Positions 31,463 through 43,800 of a DNA stretch of 64,000 bases are shown here, piece by piece. The position numbers and the translations under genes are program-made. Source of the stretch: Plumapathes pennacea (taxonomy: Eukaryota > Cnidaria > Anthozoa > Antipatharia > Myriopathidae); assembly GCA_964036295.1 (NCBI GenBank), contig OZ038466.1:12124001-12188000 (forward strand), read 5' to 3'. The first letter of the stretch is position 1; each line of letters begins with the position of its first letter. The notes under the pieces were generated by a model, which was not told where the DNA came from, made no database searches, and saw nothing but the letters and a program-made list of their open reading frames with translations.

Positions 31463-31849
31463 AGAGAAGCGCTGGAACCTTCTCCACATCAGTGGTGGAA
31501 GAAAAGACCGTAGAAGAAGACGATAAAGGTGTTCAAGCTCACGCCACCCTCAAACTTAAACGACCTAAGCAGACTTTATCAGCTTCTAGAAGACTCGCGT
31601 TCGAATTAACGCAATACTCGACTCAGCAAGAAATTCTGAGAATCCTTGTGGAAGTTGAACGGGAACTTCCTCTAGAGACACTTGAAGAAGTGGAGTTTGC
31701 GATCCAGACGTTGTGGGAGCGTCTGTACGAGTCTGAAGATGTAGTTGTGAAGGCCAAACTTATTTCGTTGCTCGGAAGTTTGGCACGATTTCCTGGAGCG
31801 AACATAAATGCGACTGTGGAGAATTTGATGAAACTCTTGAGTTCTGAAG
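31459..31849 (+). CDS. INTS4: INTS4 coding exon 1
   Basis: 130 codons plus one base. The N-terminus is basic and acidic, then enters the first HEAT region (LSLLGSLARF-type helix). Donor GAAG|GTGGGT. The start is the first ATG in this frame after the uORF; it lies one base before the uORF stop. Confidence 0.88.
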
Positions 31850-34800
31850 GTGGGTTCTTGTTTGTTAATTTCTTTTTCCCCGATACAGCTGATACCCGGC
31901 AACGTTATATGGAACTTCGTATACATACTTCGTATATATATTGTCCGTGGGCGGAGGCTCACGACAACTCGAAGTTGATCGATCCAAGGGAAACGAAAAT
32001 TGGTTCGAGTTATCGGTTATCTTTAAATCCCATCTTTTTGCCAACCTGCAACGAAGACATCTGTAACTGCTCCAATATTTGGAGCCCAATGTTATTGTTT
32101 AATGTGCAGTGGCTCTGTGAGTATAAATTATTTGTAAGCATTAAATGAGTGAGCTTCTAGGGGGCAAGTTTCCCTGGATATTACATATATTTTTTGAAAT
32201 AGTTAAAATGTCATTTCCTGAAAATCAGGTTGGGATGGAATATCCTAACATTACATCATCTACAGTACTGTACTGTACTGTACTGGGTATTGAGTAAATA
32301 CAGGAGTGCTGCCTCCACCAAATATAGGCATACTGTACTACTACTACTACTACTACTACTACTAATAATAATAATAATAATAATAATAGCATTTATGTAT
32401 ACATGATAAATCAAATTACAGGAAATCTGATGTGATCGTGAACATATGATACTGTACTTGCCAATATCTCATATGTAAAAAGGGAAAAAAAATTGGTTCT
32501 TGCACCAGAGGTGCAGGGCCCCTGGAAACTTTGGAAGTTCAGTTTTTCATAGGGCGAGGGGTCTTTGAATACTGTAGATTAATGCCTCTGCAGTGGGGTA
32601 TGGATAATTTAGGGAAAAACATGTGGGTAGTAATGCAATGTTGTGAAGTCTGGATCAGTAACTGACTAGTTTACTCACATCATTTCATTCTACTCACATC
32701 CCATTGATGGGCTATCCAGCCTTTGTATTCTCAAGAGAACACAGACTTAATTTTGTCATGAGAACTGATTAGTCAAGTGGTACTGTACATTGGCAGAGAG
32801 TTGATCAAATTATTGATCAGTGGTACTTGTACAGTACATATATTTTAAAATGTTGTCCAGTTGATATTTTGATTTACTCATTCCCAATTCAATAAACAGC
32901 ACATCAACCTTTTTGTATCATGTTTTTTTTTTTTGCAGTGTCCCATAAAGTGGTTGGGCAAATTTTTCAGACTCTGCTGGTGCTGGGAAGGTTGTTTACA
33001 AATGAGGTGAGTGTAATAAAGGTCACACTGCAGGGCTTTTTACACAAACTCCAAGCAAATCAGTGCCACCTAGAGCCAAAGTGTACATGTACATATAGAT
33101 TGTCTAAGTACAGTGAAGTTCTAAGTTCTAATGTTGTGCTAGACACAGAATGATGCATACTTTACCGTATATGCATGCATTTTAACTGCTATATAAACAT
33201 ATAATGTTATAGGAAAATTATTTTGCTTTTTGATTCCAGCTTAGAACTTTATCAGCCTTGGTATACTACTTGTATAAGATTATGATTCATAATGTTGTGA
33301 CTATGTGGACGGTGTGTGTGTGTTAACAATAAATGACACTGGCTTTGATGCGGTTGTGGCTGTTGGTGTTAACCCTAACGGTCCATGATAATCATTCATT
33401 CCTTTTTCAGTCAAAAGTTGTTCATCAAATACAGAGCTTGGCTGTCCAGGTACAGTTAATTGGTTAGACTTACATATACTACTGTTTAGTGTAGTGAGCC
33501 TCTGTTATGCAATTTGCAGACTGGTCAATGCCCCTATTCACAGGGTATTAGGAGATAAAGCAATCACTAACCATTGGCTGGTGGCTGATCAGTTATTTGA
33601 ATAGAGTGGTGAAAAAAGAAATTATAGTGTAAAGGGAAATATTTGAAGTTTTGTGGATACACTGGCCCCCAAAAGGTTGACTAACAATGACTGATGAATT
33701 GGTCCAGCAACAAAAAAAGCAGAATGAACAAGGTATTAACCACTTTGGAAACTGTACAGTACTTTACCGTAAACTGCTGCTTATAAGCCCCCCTGGTTAT
33801 AGGCCCATCTGCCTGATAACACACACACAAAAAAGAATATTCTGGTTATAAGCCCCCCTCCCAACATCAGATGGCTTTGTTTGAGTGCTGTAAGGTATTT
33901 GACTTTATTATATACATACTGAGACATACTCACGAAAAAGCCATATCGTAAAATTTCGTACGCAAATGAGTTCTAGCCAATGAGAGGCCGCGAACGACGC
34001 TTTTCACACGTGAAAAAAATCGTTCGTCCAATCACAAGCTGCGAACGACGATTTTTCACTACTTTTAAAGGGTTTCCCGGTCCCATGATAAATGTCTCAG
34101 TATGTATATAATAAACAGAAAACATCATGGAAAGTGCTTTGTACAGTTTTTATTCACTCGTTGTTTCGTATCATAAAACTCACTCGCTCGCAAAGCCTCG
34201 CTCGTTCGTTTTATGATACTTCACAACTCGTGAATAAAAACCGTACGCGCGCACTTTCCATGAAGTAATCTCTATGTATTTGTCATTATGAAGATGCTCC
34301 ATGTTATGGACGCCGGAAGTGACTTTTACTTAGCCGAAAATTAGTTTCTGTTTTTAGTTAATTAATCAATAACTCACGGCACGGGGACCACGTGCGCGAG
34401 TGTGGTTTCGCAAGTGGTAATTTGAGTCGAAAAAGAGCGTGAGAGTGAAGTGAATGAATAAAAGCCAATTGAAGATTTATACAGTCCTCTGAGTCGACAC
34501 CAAAGCTGGTCCTTCGAGCCGGATTATACAGATTGCCGCCTAAGCCGTCCGTGTTGACATTTGTTGAGAATGGCAGACAAAGAGCCGTCTGAACAGCCTG
34601 TAAACAAAGCCACTAGCGACGCATGCCGGTCGAAGCGCAAGGTCGCTAAATCTGCGCTCACAAGGAACGCAAACCGAGCCAGAGAGATTATGGAACAGAC
34701 CGGCAGCCGATTCAAATTACGACAGTTCCGTGATGGAATCGTCGAAGCCCTAAACAAAGCCCGAGCCTTGACGGAGGCGCTCGAAAACACCGACCCTGAG

Positions 34801-37800
34801 TCCATCGAGAGCGATGGAGAGTGGTTCTTGGAGGTTGACGAAAACGCTCGTGAAGTTCTTGGAGAAATCGAAGACTACCTCGAGACTCAAGGACAAAAGC
34901 CCGAATGTTCTGTGTCAAGCGTGGGTGAAAGCGAGCAACAGCAGCCGAACCAGAATCACTCCGAACACGTTCATGATGACGTCGAGTCTCTGCCCGTTCC
35001 TGACCAGAGTGGCGTGACCAGTTCAATGCATAGCCTTGCCCGAATACAAGTGCCGAGATTCGAAGGAAGCCCCGACAAATGGCCGTATTTTTGGGGGATC
35101 TTCAGTGCCCTCGTTCACCAGAACTCGAAGCTACCAAGTGCCATAAAGTTCGCACACTTGAACAATGCGCTTGGCGACGGTGTGAAAGAAGCAATTTCCT
35201 GCCTCACGGGCGAGCCAGGAGATTACGAAAAGGCCGTCGATCTGTTGAACGACCGCTTTGGCGACCCGCGTGATGTCGTCGACGCGCATCTTCGGCGCAT
35301 TATAGCTTGGCCATCAGTCAAAGAACGCGACCGGAAGGAATTTCAGCGATTCGCTGATGCACTCCAAGCAGCAGTGTTTGCTTTGGATAAGCCGGCATAC
35401 GAACACGAACTGCGGAGTTACCCACTCTGCACGCAGCTAGTGCGTAAATTGCCCCCCAGTGAGAAGGACGAGTGGGTGAGGCAAGTAGAACAAAAGCTTG
35501 TCAACGAAGATGTGCGCGGGTTTGCACGGTGGGCGCAAACCAGGTCTAAGACGTTGCGTAGGCGTGACCGTTACGACGAGGCACCAACTCAGACCACCGT
35601 ACAGCCAAAACAGCAGAGCCACGAGCTAGTGAAGAAAACCCCGCCCAAGGTTTCGACTATGCTTGCATCCACTGAAACCCGTCCACTGTCCGGACCGAGG
35701 CCTTCCCAGTGCGCTCTTTGTGACGGCAACCACCAAGAATCAGAGTGTGAAGTTCTGTTAGCCGCGGATACAAATCAACGTTGGGAGCTAGTCAAGTTGA
35801 AGGCCGTGTGTTTTGGATGCCTAAAGCAAGGCCATCAACGTCGAGCCTGCAAGAAATCCAGCCGATGTGGTGTAAACTCCTGCGTGAAGGGACACCATCG
35901 CCTTCTCCATTCTGTCGAACCACAGGGTACATCTGTTGAACCACAGGGTATAGTCCGCTGTGGTAAGGCAGCTACACACGCCCCGATTGCCACCACCAAG
36001 GTTGCTCTGAAAACTATCTGCGCACCCTTTATCAGTGCCTCTGGCCAGACAGTTTGGGGCACTGTGCTGCTAGACTCAGGAAGCGAGACAACTCTGGTCC
36101 GAACGGCTTTCGCCAGACAACTTGGTCTCCGAGGGCCAAGCAAGAATCTAGTCGTTGATGCCGTCGGGGGGGTTCGGTCTACCGTCAAGTCCGAACGTGT
36201 GTGTCTGCCCTTTACCCAGCCGATGGAGAAGGTGTTTGCGTGGACCATGAAAACTATCTGTGCGCCCACGGAAACCATAAACTGGCCCGAGATCAAGCAG
36301 CACTACGCGCATCTACGAGACGTGCCCCTACAGCCGGTGAATTCCGCAGCGGTCGATATACTCCTTGGCTCTGACGCCGCTGGACTGATGTCGCCCTTGG
36401 AAGTCAGACGTGGGAGTGTCTCAGAGCCATGCGCCGAACTGACTCCGCTGGGCTGGGTTGTATCGGGACCCATTGTGTCAGGTGGGACGTATACAAACCG
36501 CATTCTGCGAGCCAACGTGTCAGCAGCCGAGGAAGAAACCGGCCAACTATTGCGCAATTTCTGGGAAGTGGACTCATTTGGTGTCCAGAGTGAGACTTCT
36601 TCTACGTACACCCGCGATGAACAAGCCGCCATGACCCTTCTCACTGAAACGTGCCGTCAAGTCGACTCTGGATATGAAATGGCGCTCCTGTGGAAACCGG
36701 ATAGACCTCCACTACCGAACAACCATCCTATGGCATTTAAACGTTTGCAGTCAGTTGAGCGGCGCCTGCAGCGAGATCCCAAGCTTGCCGAGGGATACTG
36801 CAAGGCGATCAATGCCTACGTGAAGAAGGGGTTTGCACGCAAGTTGCCCGCTGAAGAAAGTGCCGCACAGGGGGAACAGTGGCTGCGGCCTCATCACCCA
36901 GTGGTGTCACCCCACAAGCCACTCCCAAGGGTCGTGTTTGACTCAGCTGCGCAACACCAGGGTGTCTGCTTGAACGACTGCCTGCAGACAGGCCCTAGTT
37001 TGCATAACGACTTACCGGGGATCCTGATGCGCTTCCGCGAGAATCCAGTCGCCCTGGCGGGGGACGTGTCAGACATGTTCTGTCACGTACGGCTGCGCCC
37101 AGAAGATTGCAAATACCATCGGTACTTGTGGCGTGACATGGAACTAGAGCGACCACCTTACGTGTACGAGATGAACTGCCTGGTATTTGGTGACAGGGCC
37201 TCGCCTTGCCAAGCAAACTTTGCGGTCATACGTACAGTCGAAGACAACAAGGAGCAATGGCCCCAAGCTGCTGCAGCGGTGAGGCGTGACATTTTTGTGG
37301 ATGACCTGTATACAACATGTGCAGATGTACCATCGGCTATTAGCCTTCGCCAAGACGTCACAGCACTAATGGCATGTGGAGGTTTTCCAATGCGTAAGTG
37401 GCTGTCTTCATCGCGTGAAGTTCTGCAATCGATTCCTGAAGCGGAGAGAGCTATTCCCGCTGAATGCCTGGAACTGGGGGACCTGCCCTCCGGCCGTGCC
37501 TTGGGCATCAGATGGGATGCCGAGTCAGACACGCTAGGGTTTGCCTTTCCACATTTGGATCGCCCGAAGGTTTCAATCACGAAGCGTGGCGTTCTCCGCC
37601 GCCTGTCAGGCCTCTACGACCCTCTTGGCTGGGCCAGCCCCTTTGTCATCCGAGCCAAAGTCATACTGCAACGCACCTGGGCCCGTGGGCTCGCCTGGGA
37701 TGAGCCCCTGCCTCCAGACATGACGATCCAGTGGTCTCAGTGGGAGGAGGTAGCTGCCCTACGATCGTTTACAGTGCCACGGTACTACTACCCTGAAGTT

Positions 37801-40800
37801 ACCGCAGGATGGACCAAGGAGCTGATTGTGTTCTGTGATGCATCTGAGGACGCCTGCGCAGCAGTCGCATACATGCGTGCAGTGTCAAGCAGTGCTGAAG
37901 TCATCTGCCACTTGGTCCTGGCCAAAACCCGCCTGATGCCACTAAAGACCCTCTCGATACCACGAGGGGAGCTGATGGCCTGCCAGCTAGCGACACGCCT
38001 TGCAAAGACCACGTGTGACCAGCTGGGACTCAGCATGAGTACTGTCACCTACCTGTCCGATTCAACTACAGCACTTTGGTGGATTCGTGGTGAACCTCGG
38101 AACTTCCGCCCGTTTGTAGCTAACCGAGCTGCAGAAATCACCTCAGTGAGTGACCCCTCCCAGTGGCATCATGTGCGGACAGAGCTCAACGTGGCCGACA
38201 TTGCGACTCGCGGAGTCCCGAGCGGTGAAGTGCACTCGAAATCGTGGTGGATCCGCGGACCCGACTTCATCTGGACAGAACGGACTGAATGGCCATTGGA
38301 TGATGTACCGACCTCAAACTGTCCCACTGCCGAGGTAGAGCTCAAGAAGAAGGTGCTCCAAGTTGGTGCTCCAGCGGAAAGCCCTGTTGATCCTGCAGCC
38401 TACTCCAGCTGGACCCGACTGCTGCATGTAACTGCTTGGCTCCTGCGTTATAAAGACAACCTGCTCCACCGTCATGATAGAAAGTTCGGTCCACCGACAG
38501 TGGATGAATTGAAGAAGGCTGAAGTAGTCTGGATTCGCCGAGCCCAACAAGACCGCTTCCACGCAGAAATCAAAGCCTTGTCTGAGGGACGTCCTGTCTC
38601 CCAAAGCAGTCGCCTCGCATCGTGTTGGTGGCCGAATCAGAAAACTGGCCCTTCTGGAAGCCCACAACGAAGAAGATGCCTGAGGCAGTAACACTCCCCC
38701 AGGGTCATGTTACGGGTGGGGGTGTTATGGACGCCGGAAGTGACTTTTACTTAGCCGAAAATTAGTTTCTGTTTTTAGTTAATTAATCAATAACTCACGG
38801 CACGGGGACCACGTGCGCGAGTGTGGTTTCGCAAGTGGTAATTTGAGTCGAAAAAGAGCGTGAGAGTGAAGTGAATGAATAAAAGCCAATTGAAGATTTA
38901 TACAGTCCTCTGAGTCGACACCACTCCATATCGAAACCTTTTTGTTTATTCAGGTTATAAGCCCCCCCGTCTGACAGGGGTGTATTGGGTGTGTGACATA
39001 ATGTACCCTATAGTTTGTCGGTACACTACATACAGTACAGAAGCTAAGAACTACCAGCTGGGTTATGTAAAAAAGTCATATGGCTCATCTTTTTGACGTT
39101 TATTTTTACAATCATGTACATTTATTTTTTAACTCAACAGCAACTCAAAGATTCTCATCACTCAGTGCGGTGTCAGTGCTTGGAGTTGATTGGTCATCTC
39201 AGTTCTGTTGATGGAGCAGTGGGAAGGACAGAGGGCAGAACACAAGGGGTGCAGAGCATTCTAGCAAGTCTTGCCATTGACAGTGACCCAAGGGTTCGCA
39301 CCAGTGCTCTACAAGCTTTGGTAAGTGATTTAGAACTGGCATACAGTAATACTATAATTAATAATGGTAATAGGACTGAGTGGAGTCCGATTCGGTCTGT
39401 AATCATACGAGTGATTACGAAATCGGACGACCGTGCTTCGCGGGAGTCCGATTTCATAATCACGAGTATGATTACAGACCGACATCGGACTCCACTCAGT
39501 CCTCTTACCAATTAATCATAAATATTACAATTTCTGAGAATGAAATGATCATATAGCTTCAGTGTCTTCTGCTGTACTATACATAAAAACAAAGCATCAA
39601 CAAGTACTTCATCGCCGATCGATTTTAACACGCGCATACACATGGCTCGGCTCGGCTCTGCGTTTGTAAACATGTTAACCGCTTGTTCGTAGTCATCTAG
39701 CTCTCAGTTTATCAACTTAAAATACTTGAGAGAAACAAGAAGCTAATTTACCCAATGATTTGGGTTGAATGCGGATTTTTGAAGTAAAAGTAAAAAGTGT
39801 GTAAGTTCTGTAAACTCAGTAAAAATCAGTAAACCCATCACGAACTCACAAATTGAAAGACAGTTTCATTCGACTTTCAGGTTTACATTTTTGAACAAAA
39901 CAGGTGCTTTGAAACTCAGAATACTAGTTTACTTTTTCATAGAAGTTTACAAGGCATTCAAAGGAAATATTTAAGACTGAAAAAAATCTGTATCCTAGCG
40001 GGTCGGCACAGCAAATCCAAACCGATTTCTTGACGGCTTAATTCTCGAGGAATGTTTGTCCATCACAATCCATCACAGCAAAGTTAAAAGTCTTCCATGA
40101 TTTTGAAATGAATTAACAACGTTCACTGACATTGAGCCGTAAGTTGCAGAGTGTCTACAGCACGTCCCAGCTTGCTGGCGACGTTGTGAACTAAACAAAC
40201 GCGTCAAGCGGCGAAAATTTCCTGTCTTCTTTCGTTCCATAGTGACTGTTCACGTTCTTCGACTGACCACAAACTGTTCCTTACATGTTAAGTTGTCCAA
40301 GAACTAACAAACTTCGCCTTTCGAGATGCCACAAACTCACACCGGCAATCGTTTTTTCCACTGAAAATCAGCGTAAGGCTGATTGGTGCATTTAAATTTC
40401 GCTCTTGCTTATGATTGGTTAAGCCAACTGTCCGATTACAGAACAAAGAAGTATCCAATTACAGAACAACAGGTGTCCAATTAATGATTAATCGGTGGCG
40501 TTATGAACCAATCACATTCGAGGAAATTGTAATATTTATGATTATAACTAATTATAACATGGATGTGCTGTTACACTTACTGTACATGTACTTAATATAC
40601 AAGCATACATGCATATTGAATGTACATTCCTGTACAGTATGTTAAAGTTCAATTCAATTGTACTGTATCTAATCCACCATTCCCTTTTTAATGTTGGGGT
40701 GTACATGTACAGTTGATATTCTCAAATAGTTTGTGCAGGATTGTACAGGTAGCCTGCCACCTGCTATTTTGCATAAAATGAACATACCAGCAAAACCATA

Positions 40801-43800
40801 TTATGATATTTAATAACAAAACTGGTTACACACAATTGACTTCGAATGCTGAACAACCAACTTGCAAGGCAGCGTAACTTGCTCAGAATTTACTGATATG
40901 CCAGAAGTGACTTGTCAGCAAACTAATTGTCACTCAACAGTATGTTTGCTTACTCATTTCTACATCATTCCCTCCCCAAATTTGGAGGGGCAAGTCTTGA
41001 TTCAAGGTTTGTTACTATCAGTAATAAACGTTTGCTTTGAAACATGCTGCCTAATGCTGGCTGCATCCTCAACCTGGAACTGGTGGTATGGCTGCAGCCT
41101 GAAGTTCCATAAGAGAAGGGGGGGTGGTCACAGAGACTTCTCCAGAGTGGGGTCCAGAGAAGTTGCTGGTTGACCAATGACCAATGACAGACCTTGTTAG
41201 GTTGCAGGCCCTGAATTGGCTACATAGTCTCTTTGCACCTTTAGCTTTCATTTTAGGCAGTTTAACACAGTGAAAAGCTCAACTTGAAAGCCAGTGCATA
41301 TATACAGGCTTACTCGCGGGTGTATATAAGAGCTCCGTAATGCTTTGAGGCCTGATAACTCACAAGAAGAGCAAAGTGTGGTTGCTAAGCCAGTCATTTT
41401 GCATGCAGTCTGCTTTTATGTCATCCTGCTTCTTCACCAATGGCTGCTTGCACCTGCCAGACATCTTTTTCTCCTCGTTTAATCCTTGATTCCTCGGGTA
41501 GATGTATTCAAGTCGCTCGGTTAGCACCACTTCGTTCGTTCCATTATCATCGGGGACGGATGCACTTCACAGGCATCCGCTGACATGGTGTCCGTCGCTT
41601 CTCCACCAACCAGATCTGCAGTCCGCTAATACTTTGGTTATGCTATGTCGACATTTCAATTTACCACAAAATCAGATGTGTATTGATGAATACCTGCAGA
41701 GAGCCTGCTTCTACCACGCCGTCTTACTAGCTACAGTACATGTACAAACCAACTAGGGGCGAAAAGACTTCTCTCTGCAAAGAAAAAGTTGTTTTCTTTC
41801 AATTTACAATTATAGTGTACTCTGAAGCTTGTATATAAGTGATTGAAGTTTCTTTTTTTTTCTTTCATGATCATATGATCACAGTTAACCCTGCTCTGAC
41901 ATGTTCTTGAAACAGCATAAACAAGCTGTTATATAAGTTATTGACGTTTCTTTTTTCTTTATTTCATATTCATATGACTACAGTTGACTCTACATGAGAG
42001 AGGACAAGCTCTTGAAGCAGCCATGTATGAACAAGCTTGTCAGGCTCTGGAAGATGATTATGAGGAAGTGCGTCTGGCAGCCATTAAGTTGGTGTGGGTT
42101 TTCAGCCACATCTCTCCAGAAAGGTGGGTGGATGCAGTGATGTTGCTACCTAACCTGTGATCAGGGGCCAATTCAATAAACATTTACATGTGTATTTTAC
42201 AAGTTGGACCATTATTCAAACACCATAAAACGGACGCCAATAACTTTTGCAAAGCATTACAGATACTGGTCTCAACTATATACCTGGAACTGATCTGGTC
42301 ATGGTATTAGATTAAAGTGTATTTTAAAGTGTGGGAAAATTGGCCCAACTTGTAAAATACATTTGTAAATGTTTTATTGAATTGGCCCCAAGTCCCCTGT
42401 AGGTACCTTCCCTCTCCTCCCTCCCCCCCCCCCCCCCCCCAAAAAAAAAACAAACAAACAAACAAAACAAACCAACAAACCAACAGCAAGAACAAAACAG
42501 ATTATTGTCCAAAGAGAGTGATGCCAGCACTTTCTTGGGGAGGGGAGACTCTTGCAAGGGTTTCTGTCACAGAATGTACGTGTTTATGGTAAAGCACAGT
42601 TTAAGGCTGGTGTTTATACGGTAGCTCAATCATAAGCAGTCCAATAGCAGGCCATCTGAGCAGACAGTTTGCTTCTGTTTCGTATTGCAGCCTTGCTCTG
42701 GCTATTAATACTTTGTCTACTTGAGTGTTTCTGCCTGAGGATCAGGATCTAAAATTTCTCAACACCGAATTATCATCAAGACTCAGGGAGTTTTTGTCTT
42801 TCTTTTCATGACGTATTCTGATTTTAATTTGCAGATTAGTTCAGCTTCCCAGCTCTGATGAGTTCCGCCTTGTTGACGATGCATTTATCAAAATTTGTCA
42901 CATGGTGAACGATCTGTCCATGAAAGTGCGAGCAGAGGCCACTGCTCTCCTGGGCTCTCTTCATCAAGTCAGTCCAAAATTCCTGGAGCAAACCCTGGAT
43001 AAAAAGCTCATGTCACACTTAAAGGTTTGTAATCTGTGGCTTGTTAATTCTTTAACTGTGAATTACGAAATTTATCGAAATCATATTTCTGCAATGTACA
43101 GTGCAACTCATAAAATAGAAAAGAACTACTTACAATCAAACCGGTATTAAGCGGACACCCTTGGAGATTTAGTTGGCGCTTAAATACGCGCATAAATAAC
43201 ACAGGTAGATAAAGGTAGAGTTTACAGTATCTTACCGGAGAGGTGATTTTGGGGATTGGACAATTGTCCGCTTTATACAGGGCCGGTGAATACAGTGAAT
43301 ATACAATTTGGCTTAAAAAACACCAGGAAGTTGCTCCTGTGAAATACTAACGCTGCGTGAACATTAGCGTTTAGGCAAATTGAAGCTCGCATTCCTATGA
43401 TTTAGAATTAGCTTAATGATGCCGGCTCAAGGAATTTAATTTGAGACTGCAGCCTTCAGGTTGCTGTTTTCTCAGAATTCGTTGTATACAGCATTTGTAT
43501 CATCCACTTAATGTCTGATGTTCAATGTTTTAGAGAAAAAAGACGGAGCACGAGAAATCAAGAGAGCGTCACGCTGCAGGAGGGAACAGTAGCTGGAGTA
43601 CAGGCCGCATGTGGGGTGACGGTCCACGTAAAGCCGAGCTAGATCCTGAAGACGTCAGTATCATCAGCAGCGGGGCCTGCGGCGCGTTCGTCCATGGACT
43701 GGAGGACGAGTTCATGGAAGTGCGTACGGCTGCAGTGGATTCTATGTGCGAACTGGCCAATCAACACCCACCCTTTGCTGTGATGTCACTGGATTTTCTG

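Larger units (their letters stand above)
34302..38923 (+). mobile_element. Bel/Pao LTR retrotransposon, integrase-deleted, in INTS4 intron 3
   Basis: Direct LTRs of 201 bp (34302-34502 and 38723-38923) appear identical, start with TG and end with CA, and are flanked by the 5 bp target duplication 'ctcca' (34297-34301 and 38924-38928). A primer-binding-like site ('tggtccttcgagccggat') follows the left LTR at 34507. A purine tract (gggtggggg) precedes the right LTR at 38714-38722. One long gag-pol frame lies between. Length 4.6 kb is shorter than usual for the group because the integrase region is missing. Identical LTRs imply a recent insertion. It is in the same orientation as INTS4. Confidence 0.95.

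Noticed and set aside
37464-37723. Other ORFs overlapping the Bel/Pao gag-pol
   Set aside because: Shadow frames of the long polyprotein.
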